From positions 1 through 64,000 of the forward strand of contig JADNYV010000008.1 in assembly GCA_015501055.1 (NCBI GenBank): DNA of 64,000 bases, in the 5' to 3' direction. The DNA comes from Mucidula mucida. Taxonomy: Eukaryota > Basidiomycota > Agaricomycetes > Agaricales > Physalacriaceae. Below, one piece after another: positions 1-12,947 of the stretch (the first letter of the stretch is position 1; every line of letters begins with the position of its first letter). The notes under the pieces are model-generated. The model saw only the letters and a list, made by a program, of their open reading frames with translations, had not been told where the DNA came from and did no database searches. The translations under genes and the position numbers were made by a program.

Positions 1-931
1 TATAGATCGAAAGACCGGAATACAACATACATGCGACTTCGCCGTCACAGCTCTCAAAGGTCCCGTTGAAGTCATAGTTTCCGGGCATGACAAAGTTGCA
101 GCCCATCTCGTCGAGCTTGTGTTCGCACATGACGCCCGCGGACCAGGTGTCGTTCGCGTTTGTGCAGATACGGAAACAGACCTGGTTGTATGACTGTGGA
201 ACGTGTGAATTTGTCGTTCCTAGTCTACGAGGAGACTAGTGGGCTTACGATGAAAGACTAGGAGACAAGTCAGTAACGCGGTATACTATCACGGAAGAGA
301 TACCACATACCATCCACTCCTCGAAGCTCTGGTCTTCTCCAGTGACGGCGTTAGTGGTTACATTACCACAACTGGGTTACCGTCTCCAGTCGCACCGTGC
401 GGGTCGAGCTCACCTCCAAAATCTTGATCTTGGAGGTTGAGCTTCGTAAAGTCTCCGTAGGCTTTGAGCTCCACGTAGAAGTCTACATCATCAAATCAGA
501 TTCATACATACGCCAAAGTGGAGCCCTTTCCCCAGCGTGAGAATCAGAAAAAACACACATACCCGTCTTGATGAAGGATGCCCCAGTGACGACGCCGTCT
601 GGGATCACACGGGCGTTGTTCCGCGCTTGCGTGCACCACGCCACTTCAAAGGCCTCTGATTCGCCTATGGTAACCCCTGCGTCGGGAGGCGCGAAGATGC
701 ACCAGTCCTTGGAGGCTGTGTTAATTCAGTTTTCAACGTAGTAACGCGAGAGGTACGAACATCAACAGAGTTCAGTGAGATGAGTCTGGCCATGGACGTC
801 TGGTTGACAGCCGTGCCCATGGTCGCTTGCGGTGGGTTGGTAGTACCCATCGTTCCCGTGGCTATTACGCCGGGAGACTGAGCAGACGCGCCACCAGCGG
901 CGAGGGCGAGCAAGGCCAGAGGGACAGACAT
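1..931 (-). CDS. Secreted macrofage-activating-glycoprotein-like protein, partial
   Basis: The gene reads leftwards and its 3' end lies outside the window. The chosen start (ATG at 931) gives a clean signal peptide, MSVPLALLALAAGGASAQS, with likely cleavage after ASA. An in-frame ATG at 1018 would only add a polar extension. Downstream are segments typical of this basidiomycete family: KDWCIFAPP, AWCT, ARVIPDGVVTGASFIKT, GGELDPHGATGDGNP, QVCFRIC and MGCNFVMPGNYDFNGTFESC. Conserved cysteines suggest a disulphide-bonded extracellular protein. Several short introns are needed, for example near 490-565 and 200-300. Frame is lost near 369, just after GDGNPV, and regained by one added base, so a one-base loss is likely. 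The family has no established enzymatic role that I know of. The name comes from an immunomodulatory mushroom glycoprotein. Family assignment is by remembered similarity only. Confidence 0.72.
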
Positions 932-1992
932 AGAGTGAGTAACGAGTGTAGGGATGGGGTGGTGGGTGGTGGTGGTTGTAAAGCTGAATGTTGTTGGAGT
1001 GAGAAGAGGGCTGTCCAAAATTTAACAAATCGAGCTAGAGAGGTTTTGCTCCAACATTAAGTAAACCAGGTTTATAAATAGCACGCCACTTTCATAAACG
1101 CGCTGAAACGGGGGTTTCGGAGACCGGGTCGGTTTGACGTGCTCTGATCGTCAAGTGAGTATTCAGTCATGTTCTGATAGAGCGTTAATCCGTTTATTGG
1201 ACGAATTATTGAGAGCATTCTAGCGCTGGCAAGACCTTGAGAAATGTTAACGCGAGTGGATCCTGAGCTGTGGATTTCGTTGGAGCTCGAATCTGATGGA
1301 AATTTCAAAAAATGGTGAGCTCGTACCGACGAGCTGAATTTGGGGTGTGTTGCGATGGCGCTTTCGTTCTATTTTGGAGTCGTCCCGCCTCTGATGATTT
1401 CCGTGTTTCCTCCGCCCGGATGGTGGAGTCATTTGGAGGCGAGCAGTCGCAGTACGTCAGAGTAGAGTTCAAGGCACACGAAAGTTGAACGAAAGACGTA
1501 GAAGCGTGAGAGTCTCGATTCGTCAGCGGCATTTAACGTGCATCACTATTCCTCTCTTCGTCGCCTAGCGCTCTTTGAGGTGGGATCACCGAAAATGAAT
1601 GCTCGCATGTATGCAATACTACTTTTTCTTTGATAATCATCCTCTAGCACCATTCAATCAGAATGCATATTCTTTCTACAGAGCAAACTCGGTAACGCCA
1701 CAAGGCTCGGAATTTCATGACTAGATGGATTGATTCTGAATGTATATAACAGCTTCTTCGGTCGTCTCGTCCTCTAGTCCCAGCTCGTGCCCTGCCGCGA
1801 ATGAATGATAACAAGGCAGTCACCCCAAATGTGCATTTTGGTCTACGAGGTCGGAGGTAGCAGCATCCATCCCCAAGCGAATTACAGTATCGTAAAATAA
1901 GTTATAGTTTTGTCCGTGAGTTATGAATGTGAATGTATGCTTTACTCTTCTGCCACTAAAGGAAGATCACGCATGGAACGCATAGAGGACCT
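932..1992. other. Intergenic, no gene seen
   Basis: About 1.06 kb between the secreted glycoprotein start and the glycosyltransferase stop. It contains only short open frames without family resemblance. It must hold the promoter of the leftward secreted protein and the 3' UTR of the leftward glycosyltransferase gene. No repeats or RNA genes were recognised. Confidence 0.5.
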
Positions 1993-3697
1993 CTAGTCGT
2001 CATCCTCCATCGTGAGGCTCAGACGATCTCTAACTAATCTCGCGACTGCTTCGCCATCTATGGGAATCGCATTCCCTGCAGGACGCATTTAGGAATTAAA
2101 AGGTAAAGTCAAGTGCCACGAACCTTGGAAGCCTTCGACATAGGCAGGAAGAGGCACGCCTGGACTGGTAAATGATCTGAAATGCGAGATCAGGAACTGG
2201 ATGATGGTAGAATATAAAGGTACGCACTCAGAGTTCCAGAATCCGTAATGTGTCATTCCCAATGCTCGAGTAGTGTATTCGTAATCGTGGGCAAACCCGC
2301 CCGGGAAGAAGAATTCTATCACAGTCGACCGTGGCGTCGGATTCATCCAAAGAAGGGCGGTCAATCCATTTCCATGTACACCCATCATGACCTAGAGAAA
2401 TGAGGAAGGGAAATAATGATAAACAAGGAGCTTACAGTAGTTCTGGCCGCAAGTTGTATTTGCTCCTTACGAGATAGCTTGTCCATACTTACGACATTGA
2501 CTTCCCAGCCGAATTCGTCGCGGAGTTTGAAGAGTTCCGCAACAAGTCTTTCGTGATGCTCAGGAATGAGCATACGACGTCCCCACTCCTGACGAGAAAT
2601 GTATGTGATGACGGGATTGCCAGTGGTACCACCGCCAACGTCAGCGTCTAACCCGGCGGCCTTGACAACATTGTTACGAATAGGCATCCACCAGTATGCA
2701 TTGCCAGGTAATCCGAAGGCCGCGGCGGCACTTCTTTGGTAACGTTGATAGTTGTAGGATATCATGGAAGAAGAGCGGTCGGCAAGAAGAACACGTTCGA
2801 AAACGAAGGGGACGTCGAGGTCGATGCGGTCGCGCCAGTCATCCACAAACTCCATAGTAAGAGAGGGGAAGGATGCTCTAATGACCCATTGATTCATGGA
2901 GGCATAATCACGCCAATGTTGGGCGTCGATGCGGTTGAACATGAGGCGGCGAGGAGGAGGAAGAGAGGTGGTGCCATTAATGGTGATATGACGGTCTAGA
3001 GAACTGTAAGTCCGCCACAGACCAAACCAGAGCTCTGCAGACCAATGATAGTAATGTGTGATGCTATGAGGAGCGCGGTGAGCGAAGAACAAGGACATGT
3101 GCATGCCTTACTATTGCTGCGGGTCGTTGATGAAGAACTAGGCAGTGTTGTGAGCAGATAACAGATACAGAACGAGTCAACTCACAGTCACTCCATCAAT
3201 GATTTGAGCGCCCGTTCCAAAAAGAGTTTTTGCTTGTTTCGTTGAGATAATTTGGATGTCGTCTGAGGTAGGGAGACGAGAATCCTCTGCCTCTTTGCCT
3301 TCTTTGATCTCTATTCCTTTTGAATACATGGTGGACACGTCTGGGAGTGTCTCAGGGTGGTCAGACACAACATAGACGATGCCCTTGTAGATATACAATT
3401 TGTCGAACAGCGTCCATCCTAGTAGCCTTTAAGCAGAAAGAAGAGTCGGTTGTGGCCGGACACACCTGGAGCATGGGATATCAGCTGAGTCGCAGGCACT
3501 GGAGACGGACCCCATGTCAGTCGAGAATGCAGAACATCTGGGATACTTTGGGGTTGCTGTGTGAGAGATTCGCGGTCGGCGGCGAGAAGAGACGGCTGGT
3601 ATGTCGATGGCGGGGACGAAGCAAAGAAGTACAGAACAATGAGGGCGAGTACGCCGACCAGCAGTACTTCCCGTCGCGTGGGAGGAGGAACAGACAT
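1993..3697 (-). CDS. GT61-family (DUF563) glycosyltransferase, type II membrane protein
   Basis: The protein is predicted to be anchored in the Golgi/ER by an N-terminal helix (about residues 11-27, LLVGVLALIVLYFF) after a short cytosolic tail. The lumenal part shows GT61 hallmarks: HMSLFFAHRAPHSITHYYHW, a long region with YNYQRYQRSAAAAFGLP and ITYISRQEWGRR, and the C-terminal GVHGNGLTALLWM plus VIEFFFPGGFAHDYEYTTRA. I read at least five introns, including one after HAPG (leading into WTLFDKLYIYKG) and one after GFQ (leading into GNAIPIDGEAVARL). The last exon ends EDDD at 1993. Family members add sugars such as xylose to glycans; the substrate here is unknown. All exons are in frame. It is divergently transcribed from SCC2 with about 290 bp between starts. 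Confidence 0.85.
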
Positions 3698-3990
3698 TGT
3701 TCAAGGGAGCTTAGACAGGAGCGTGATGCAGATTTGCCGTTGCGGAGTTCGGCCCGAGCTTGCCGATCCTTCGTTCGGTCCTGGTCGAACCGCAATATCT
3801 GGAAACGGCTTTTCTCCTGCTATCTCTAGTGGAGAGGCTCTTAAACTGCCGTTGAACCAGTAAACACCTGACCTTCAAGTCAAGCTAGGCTGTCACCACA
3901 TTGTGACCTGTGACTGACGCGATAAATTAAGGCTTGTCCACGAACGGCGTGCACCCAAGGACTCACAAGTCATCGTCGCCGGCCGCCGCC

Positions 3991-6900
3991 ATGGACAACA
4001 GCGACCAATGGTACCAGGATCCCAATAACACACAGGGCTCGGCCAACTCTGTTCGTGACGCCCACCGTCTACTAGGCGCTTACCCGATGGCGTCTACTAC
4101 GCCATCTACACACGGTCAGTCGGCCATATATATGGTTTCCAATAAACCTTATTATCTCTAGTCGCGCGTCATCTCAATGGTTTCGCCACGACAGCCGCGC
4201 CGCCCTCGTTCGTCCAACCGGCCTACTATGCGCTGCACAACACGGTACCATACCCTCCTGGTCCTCCACCCCGGTACACCGAATATGCACCAGAATTGTC
4301 CTATTTAGCCTCCTCAAGCGCGTCTGCGGATGATTCTGGATACTGGGAAAGCTCGCGTGATACTGCAGTGACGCTGATAAACGAGCAGGCAGGACCGTAC
4401 GTGCCTGACCTCAACCTTAACTCCTCTCCTCATCAGCGCATTAGATCATACCCATATCCTTCCGAAACGCATTGGTCCCCAAGCGTAAATCAACCTTCAA
4501 CGTACTCGACAGGAGCCTTCGCGCACTCGATTTTTCAACGGACAACATCAACGGCTGCCTACCCCACACCACCACCTCCGCCAATTTCTTCATCTTCATC
4601 GTCTCTGGCATTCGCTCTAGGGAGACCAGCCGCACAACCACCGCCATCGCCATCAAAAGTTTATACCCCCGACGAATCTACAGCTTTTGTAAACGATTTC
4701 ATCACACGCAAAACAGAACAGTTGAAAGTTGAGGAAGCGCCTCCTCGCCCTACCACTCCGCCACGTAAACGAGAACTGTCCCCGCAAGATAGTCCTGATC
4801 CTTTGGCTCTCAGAACAACTACACCCAGCCTCATACATTCCCATGTCACTCCGCAGAAACGCAAACCTGTCGTGGAAATCAGCTCGTCTCCGTTTAAGCG
4901 CATGTCGATTGAATCGCTTAGAACAAAGTCATTGATCGACTCAAAAGGTAGGAGTCGATCAACGACCTCTCTTACTGCCACACCTACCTCTTCCCGACCT
5001 TCAATTCCACCCACGCCGAGTACTATTTCTGGTTACAATACACCTAGACGCAGGCCATATGTCGCGGTACCTCCAAATCCATGGATGACACCCACGACGA
5101 TGGGGAAGCAGAAGAAGGTTGTTGAAGACGATTCTCCCTACGAGTTAGGAGGATTCGGGTCGGAAGATGACACTCTCCCAAGCAGTCCTCTGAAGAGCGC
5201 TACGCGTGGAAACAGAGACGACCGAGGTATCAGGACTGTTATATTTGTAAATTCGTTGACTGATCAAAGCTATCTAGCCCCGTTGGATAAACTCGCCGCC
5301 CTCTTGTCGGACATCTTCGAGGCTGAAGATAGCATTCCAGTCGACGTTGATCTCACAGATTTAGACGACAGGTATTGGTCTCACTCAACCATTGACTGTT
5401 CCCGGCCTCAACTACATCCAAACATGATTCGGAAACTTTCAAAGTACATTGGCTATGTCTCGAGACCTACAAAGCGCGTTCGACAGGGCGTCACAGGGTC
5501 ACCACGTAAATCGCGTATTGGACAGGTTGAGACTGCATCATTGTCGCGCATTATGAAGGTACTTGAACGTTCCGTCAAGTTGGGCGAAGACGTGGATCCT
5601 TTTGTATGGGCCCATCTGGCACCTCCGTCGGCTAGAAAGAATCTCAGTCCCAAGAAACAGGCACGGACGAGAAAGCGCTCCAAGTCCAAGACGCCTGGGG
5701 AAGCCGACGAGGAGGCGACCGAAGGGCAGGATGACATGGTCGTCGACAAGCGGGAACCCTCATCTGTCGATTTTGAGAAGGTAGCACTGCAAATCGAGCA
5801 TGCCAGGGCTGCTATTCTTGCGGCGGAGTGCTGCATCACGCTACTTGGGAGTGATAGGTTACCGAAACAGGTATGCTACCATCACTTACCATTTTCTCAT
5901 CTCACTCTGCGATAGCTATATTCCGAGGAACTCATCACGTCTTGTTTACAAACCGTCAAGAACCAACTAAATCAAGTCATATATCCTTTCGTTGAGGCCA
6001 CTCCAGAGACCGCCAATCCCTTACTAGCGCATGTGATGAAGGACCAGAATTGCAACAAGATTATGCAAGAGATCTTCCAGACTTTGTCAGCTGCTATGCC
6101 TAGGATCAACTCGTTGGTCAATGCGGAGAGCGTCTCAATGTCAGATTCGATCATAATATCCGCGGTTTATATCGCCATCGGTCCATTCTTCGTTGTAGAG
6201 GCTGGTGGTGAGGAGGGACGAGGAAAGAACAAGGGTAACGAGAATGTCATCATTCGCACCTTTGGCAAGAGTGCGATGAGAGGGCTCCGACTAGATGCCT
6301 TGACATTAATACGCAGCATATTTGCCAGTCATGAAGAGCAGCGATCGTGGATTATTGAGGAAATCTTGTTATCTCTTATCAAACTTTCCGACTCGAAGCA
6401 GAAGGCTGGACAGTTCAAGTACGTAGTCTTTTCACTGAGACTACTCATCTCATTTTGCAATTAGACTTCGAGACGGTCGCTCCATTCGGACGGTTTCTGC
6501 TCTGCTCCTGCAATTGGTACAAACATCTGCGCACGACGTGCGCATCTCGGCGAAGAAGATCGAGAACGATCGACTACAGAAATTCGCTTTGCGTCGTCAA
6601 GAGAGCATGAATGAGAGTCAAGTCATTAAGTCTGAACCATTCATGGATGAGCACGATTCTGAGGTAACGGCACTTTTTCTTATTTGGTATCCTCGCTCAG
6701 CGCCATGCAGGAAGTTTCGTTGTATTCATCTGGGCTCGAGTCGGCTACCAAGGCTGCGAAGGCTATCATCTTGTTCTTGACCCGTCGTTCTGGCACCGGC
6801 AAGGCGACCAAGAATTCCAACGAAGCTGAGTATCGTCAGATCTTCGACAACCTTTTACAAGACGTCCTCGTTGTTTTGTATTGGCCGGAATGGCCGGCTG

Positions 6901-9900
6901 CTAGTCTTTTACTGAGTGTTGCTTCCAAATTCATGGTGCGTGTATGCTCCTCCCAATCAAGCTTGTTACTGAGTAAACCAAATTTAGGTCGCTGCTTTGG
7001 ACGACGTCAAGGATTCCAAAGATGGCCAAGCCGACAACAATGCAATTAAGACGATAGCCCTCGACCACCTCGGTGTTATCGCTGCCAAAATCCGAACAAG
7101 CGTCCTCAAGGTTCAAAGCACTACGCACAAGTCAAAACTTCTGAAACCTTTAGATGAGGTGTTTACATTTCTAGTGTCACGAATTCCTGTCTGATGCGTT
7201 CGAAGATCGTCGGTCGTGTCGACACGAAAGAGTTTGAAAAACTTTTGACTGTGTATCATGAGGTGTCGTCCCATTTGGCGAAGCGGTCTACAGAAGATCC
7301 AGCGTACGATGTGAGTCCTGTTCTCGATACATCGTTCATCGACAAGCTCTTATGCCAGCGTCCAGAGTGCACAAGAGCTCACTGCTGCAACATTTGGGAA
7401 CGAACTCGCGCTAGGCATCAAGACCATCGCGACGACTATGTCCTCTGACGAAGGCTCGTCGACAAGCAGAGCACTAGAACCGTTCGGTCTCAAGCTGAAG
7501 AGTGCGTTACGAAGTGTCGGCAAGGATCCTCAATCCGATGTCTTTGATGTTGGGTAAGTTATTCCATCTTCAAGACGATATTGGGCTCACTCTAGTCCTT
7601 TTAGATCTAAGGAGGAAATGGCCAAGATCGATCGTCATGCAGAAGAAGTCGGAACCATTCAGAATCTACGGCACTCGTTTAACCCCATACTCAATGTTGT
7701 CTTGGCCTCTTTAGATGCCTCGGCGATTTTCATGAGAACTAAAGCCCTCAAAGCATTGGGACAAATCGTCGTCAGCGATCCTACCATACTGGCCCAGCAA
7801 GCGGTGCGCCGAGGGATTGAAGGCCATCTTCTTGACAACTCTGCGGCCGTCCGCGACGCTGCCGTCGAGTTGATTGGGAAATACATGATTGACAGTCCCG
7901 AGGTTGCCAGTGGATATTTCACCAAGATCGCTGACCGGATAGCTGTGAGCTCTTGCATATTAACTCTTGCACTGATGTTCATGCTTGCTAGGATACCGGC
8001 CTTGCTGTCAGAAAGAGGGTCATTAAGCTTCTCAAGGCTTACTACGCTGTTACTCAAGACGTGGCTCAGCAGGCTGAGATCGGTACACGTTTGGTCTTGC
8101 GCATGTTTGACGAGGACGAGTCTGTCAAAGATCTAGCTATCAAGACCATCGAGGAGCTTTGGTTTCCTTCCTCGGCGCCTGTCCCGTCGGCTATGAAAGG
8201 TCGCTCGAGAGACCAGGATGACAAGAGCACCCTCTTGACCAAAGTCACCGTAATCATGAGCGTCTCGGGCAACTTCAAAGATCGACAATCTCCGCTGGAA
8301 GACGTGCTTCACACCATCATCGCGAAGGACGACTCGCAAAACGTCTCGGCCCTCCACTCGCGATATTCCGAAATCTGCGAGGTGCTGATTGACGGACTGG
8401 TCGACGCATCTGACTTGCCTGGCTTTGTGAGTAGCGCCCGTGTTCACTTATGACAGAGAGACTGATTAAATTGTTAGACTGTGATTAACTGCATCAAGAC
8501 TATCTATCTTTTTGCAGCAGCGTACCCTGCCGTGCTTTCGGGTTCAAATGCATCAACACTGCTTCCGTATCTGAAGAACCCAACCAATGTAAGTTGACTC
8601 TTTTGTAGATGTCATCTGGCTTACTTTCGGTGTCAGGCGGAGGAACAGATACAGACGGATTACCTTCTCAAGATATTTCGTGCTGCCATTCCGCATATGC
8701 CACGGACGAATACGAAGTTTGGCGGAGAGCTCCAAACCGCCTTGCAGCCCATGATCATCAAACCTTCTTCGGGCGGAATCCAGGTGAGAGATCTATTCCA
8801 AGCTCAAAGCAGAACGTGACAATTCGATTAGGTGCTTCAAGAATCTGTCGCTACCTTGTGCTCCGTAGTTCAGCATCTCACTAAAGACTTCACTCGCCTT
8901 GTGTTTCTCCTGAAGTCTTGTAATGGTGCGTGGTTTTCTTTGCAGAGGGATCCCTTCTTACGATTACATGCATAGCTCGACTCCAACAAGCGGTCAAGAA
9001 ACCCGCCTCGCAGGCGTTGGGTGCCAACGATGTCAAGGGGCTTGTTATGCTTGTCTTTATCGTGTCTCTTCTTGGCGAGCACTTTGCATTCGATACGCTC
9101 CGGAAAGATAATGAGGCTATGGCTAAGGAGCTAAACACAATTACCGAGGTGAGATTTACTCTAGAGAGTTTAAGAAGGTAGATCTCACACGTCTGTTCAG
9201 GGTTCTGTCATCGAGCACATCTATCGCAGCCTTCTGGTGCTTTATGAGAAATATAGTGACGCCCAACTTCGGGGTCGTATACTTCAGTGCCTTGGTACGG
9301 TACTTCCTCTATATCTGAACGTTTTCTATAACTCTTCTCAGGTTTCCTCTTCCGCGCTCAGCCTACTCTCATGACACTCGAGGAATCCGCGCGCATTATG
9401 GACGACATCTTTGAATCAACAGATGTCGAAACTCGGGGACGACTCCTCCGGATTCTTCAGGACTTTTTAATATCCGAGGCGATTAAACATTCAACGAAGG
9501 AGAAGGAGAGTATCAAGAAGTCCGCGAAACCTACGACCGTCAACATGGACGAGCTCATTGGGAACACCGATGGCTTTGCAGACTCCGGGTATGTTGTTTT
9601 TCGATTCGGGGATCCTCAGTCTCATTGGCGTTCCATCAGTGTCAGCTCCGCGGTTGTCCAGCGATACTTGGACCACATCCTTCAAGCTGCGCTGTCGAAT
9701 CAACAACAGATACAAGGCGCTGCGGTCGATATTTTAAGCTTCACGATCAAGCAGGGTTTAGCTCATCCACTTCAATCGTTCCCTATTCTCATTGCGTTGG
9801 AAACGAGTCCTTCGTCAGCTTTGAGCAATCGCGCTACGGCCTTGCACGCTGTCCTCCATAGCAAGCATATGTCGTTGATCAACACGCGATACCTGCATAG

Positions 9901-10907
9901 TGCAAAGGCGGCGTTTGACTATCAGGCAACGTTGGTGGCGGGTGAATCAGTGAGAGGTACGGGTTTTGATTGTAGAACTCTGTGAGTGTTGCTGACTCGA
10001 ATAAATCAGGCTTGCGTATGCAAGGCACACCCATCGCTTTACTCCAGCAATGGTATTCCCTCATTCGTGATAAACGGCCGGCTCGACAAGAGTATCTGAA
10101 GGCACTGCTCAAGGTCTTCCAAGAATGTTCGTCAGCGCAGTGTTCCCAGGTGAGCATGATATCTATAAAGTACACAACCGTCGTGACTGAAATTTCCATG
10201 CAGCAAGACGTCAACTTTTCCCGTTTCCTGTCTGACAACCTTTCTGCCTTTGACTACAAGACTCAAGAGGAAGTCTTTATTGTGATCAAGGCGATCACGT
10301 CCTTTCTTTCGACGACAGGCACTTTGGTGCTTGAAACCGTTTCCCCTTCGCACCTACTCTCCCACATCAAACCCACAGTATGTGATTGATATAGCTCGCC
10401 CCCTTTGTTTGTGTTGTTGACGATCGCGATCGCTGCAGGATGCCATGGACGTTGACGAACCCAAACCAGAGGTTCCTCTAGCCGAACGACTGGCTACGAT
10501 GCGCACTACTATCGTGGTGAGCATAGCCATGCTCCTCAAGTCGTATCTCAAGCAGCTCTATTCGCTTTCGGAAGAGTAAGATTATCCTCTTTATGGCGTA
10601 GCGTCGTGATGCTCATCAGTGTGTCTAGTAAATGCAACAAGTTTGTCATCGGAAAGAAAAGCGCCGTTGGCGACAAGGCAGTGGTTCGAAAGCACCAGAA
10701 CGCCATTGCATGGGATCGGTTACCGTTCGCATCTCGACCTATGCTGACATCAGAGGATGCAGACGCACAGAAAAACACGGTTCGTCAATTCGCTTTAATA
10801 ATAATAATGATGGTCTTTGTTCAGACGCTTTTCACTTGTAGTTCTTGGATATCTGGAATGAAGACGGCCAACTTGCCGAGCCGGAGGACCCGACAGACCT
10901 CCCTTAA
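3991..10907 (+). CDS. SCC2: Cohesin-loading factor Scc2/Mis4/NIPBL
   Basis: This nuclear HEAT-repeat protein works with Scc4 to load cohesin on chromosomes; the Coprinopsis homologue is known as rad9. The start [13 protein letters not shown] is followed by a 47-base intron (4115-4161). A long Ser/Thr/Pro-rich disordered region runs to about residue 450. The HEAT array follows, recognisable from [33 protein letters not shown] and the hallmark [18 protein letters not shown], then [17 protein letters not shown]. Later exons include the C-terminal Nipped-B region around 9370-9950 ([16 protein letters not shown]). The last exon ends in an acidic tail, EDPTDLP, at 10907. About 20 short introns are needed. 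I found no frame break across 7 kb, in contrast to many neighbours. Exact intron edges are approximate, for example near 7157-7203. Confidence 0.92.
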
Positions 10908-11405
10908 CTTATTAAATGGACGCTGCATGCCACTAATCACTATTTGCTATCATTATTATCATGTTTCCTGCATTGTTGTATCGCTCTGTATACTGTAGAT
11001 CCATCCTGTGCCCCATGCACAAATCGTACTCATTTGCCACAATCAACGACCTACCTACCTAGACTGGCGCCGGTGTCTAGTTACTACAATTCAATGTGTA
11101 AAGCAATGAAATGAGTCTGTCCGAGTAGACCAAAAAGAATCGCCAGAGACGAACAAAAGGAGGAGCAGACGCGAAGACAATTTAGCTACGGCGGCTCGAG
11201 ACGGAAGGAGTACAGCAGGACAAGAGAGGGTGTGCAGTGCTGCCACGACGAGCCCAACCACGAGCACTACGGTGAGACAAGTCGCGAGAACCATTCACGT
11301 TTAAATAGGTTTAAGTAGATACTTGTAAATAAACGTAAGTATAACGACGTTTTCCACTGTCTGTCTATAGATCTAGCATGTCATTACCAGTCATCATCAT
11401 CACCA
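10908..11405. other. Convergent intergenic region
   Basis: The 3' flanks of SCC2 (+) and ODC (-) meet here. A leftward 67-codon frame at 11091-11294 begins with a hydrophobic stretch but has no family resemblance, and I do not accept it as a gene. Nothing else was recognised. Confidence 0.5.
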
Positions 11406-12947
11406 TCATCTCAATCCCGCATCCCCGAGTCCGTGACCAGCCGCCGCAAACTTGGCCAGCGCCGTCCGCACCTCCGCCTCACCTACTCCGCCGGCGGTGT
11501 ACACCACCTTGCTGATCTCGAACCCGTTGAACTGGCTCGCGGCGCATATCGTGTAGGCGCCCATATTGTCAAAGCCCAGCCAGTCTCCAATCTGCAGACG
11601 CTCGGGAGCATCGTCTGCACGCAGATCTTGTCGATCGAATCGCACGTCGGGCCCCAGACGCTGCTCGAGACGAGGGGCTCAGTGGAGGGAACATGGAAGG
11701 AAGAGTCGAGCGAGAGCACGTATGGTTGCGCGACTGCATGATCGAACATCAGGCAGTTGAACGAGCCGTAAACGCCGTCGTTGATGTAGTCTACGGTAGA
11801 ACATAATCAGATAAGTGAACAGCGAAACGATAGGTGACGAACATACACATAACATCAGGCTTCTCCTCGCCTTGGATGGAAGGAGTGCGCTTAGCAATGA
11901 TGTTTGCAGCCAAACGGAAGGCGTTCGCGACGTAGTATCGACCTGGCTCGGCAATGATCTTGATCCCATTCCTGTCGGGGAAGTACTCATCGATAGCATC
12001 CCTCAAGTACCTTGCTGCCTGCTCAAACAGCGAATCCTCAAAGCCGCCACCACAGTCTAGAAAGTTGAAGTGGTAACCAGCTTCTTCGGCCATGTCAAAG
12101 ACCTGCTTGCACCTCATAATGGCGTCGGTGTAGACAGAAGGATCATAGCATCCGCTCCCTACGTGGAAGCTGACGCCGATGACATCGAGATGGAGCTCGC
12201 GCGCTTTAGCAAGAAGCGCAGGGACATTGGAGACGGGAGTTCCAAACTTGACATTGAAAGCGCAGATGCTCTTGCTGTCGTCCGCAAGAATGCGAATGAC
12301 AAGCTTGGCGCGAGGATGAGCGCGCGCGATCTTGTGCAGTTCGTCGGCGTTGTCAAAGGTCATTTTATCGACGCCAGCTCTGGCTGCTGCGCGCACGAAA
12401 GACGCAGCTTTGCATGGGTTGGCAAAGATGATTTGGGAGGGGCTCACACCCAGAGCAAGGATCTGGTTGATCTCCGCGTTGGACGCACAGTCAAAGCCAG
12501 CGCCGAGAGCGGCAAGAAGACGAAGAACATAGGGATCTGGGTTGGCTTTGACGGCTGAAAAAATAGATAATCAACACGTGTTGGAAAGAAGGAATGCAAA
12601 CGGGGCACGAACCAAAATGAGGGTGAACCTCGGGAAGATGCGTACGCCAGCGCTGATGCTGTCTATACACTTCACAGATGTCGGCTACGAAGAAAGCCCG
12701 TTCTGCATCTGGATACCTTGGGCAGAAAGCCTAGCAGCCTCGAGGATGCCATTACGGAGGTGGACATCGGGGTGGCCACGCAAGAGGGGAGGAAGGGAGG
12801 GGAAGGGGATTCATCATAATGTCCATTCTCTGCATTGAGATGGAGAGGTCCAGGGGACGAGAGAATACCATTGACATTGGCGAACCACTCGGGGTTCGTA
12901 CGAGCAAGGTCGCAGTAGTTGGCGCGGAGGGTTTCGACCTGGGACAT
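11406..12947 (-). CDS. ODC (SPE1): Ornithine decarboxylase, frame-broken in this sequence
   Basis: A PLP-dependent decarboxylase converting ornithine to putrescine, the first step of polyamine synthesis in the cytosol. Visible motifs in order are [44 protein letters not shown] with the PLP lysine, [43 protein letters not shown] with the active-site cysteine, and [23 protein letters not shown]. Introns fit at about 12556-12613 and 11791-11846. The catalytic set is complete. The frame breaks by one base near 12712 (between RLSAQG and YPDAER) and near 11603 (between QTMLP and ERLQIGDW). The intron before GHPDVH ends in GCG at about 12775 instead of AG. The first exon ([14 protein letters not shown], start 12947) is plausible but not diagnostic. 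I infer sequence errors over a true pseudogene because every conserved residue survives. Confidence 0.87.

Noticed and set aside
11091..11294. Leftward 67-codon hydrophobic frame between SCC2 and ODC
   Set aside because: No family resemblance, odd composition after the hydrophobic start, and it lies in the convergent 3' region of two genes.
11586..11614. A 29-base intron explaining the ODC frame break (GTGCAG to CTGCAG)
   Set aside because: Too short for a spliceosomal intron, and it would remove conserved residues between KIC and IGDW. A one-base loss is simpler.
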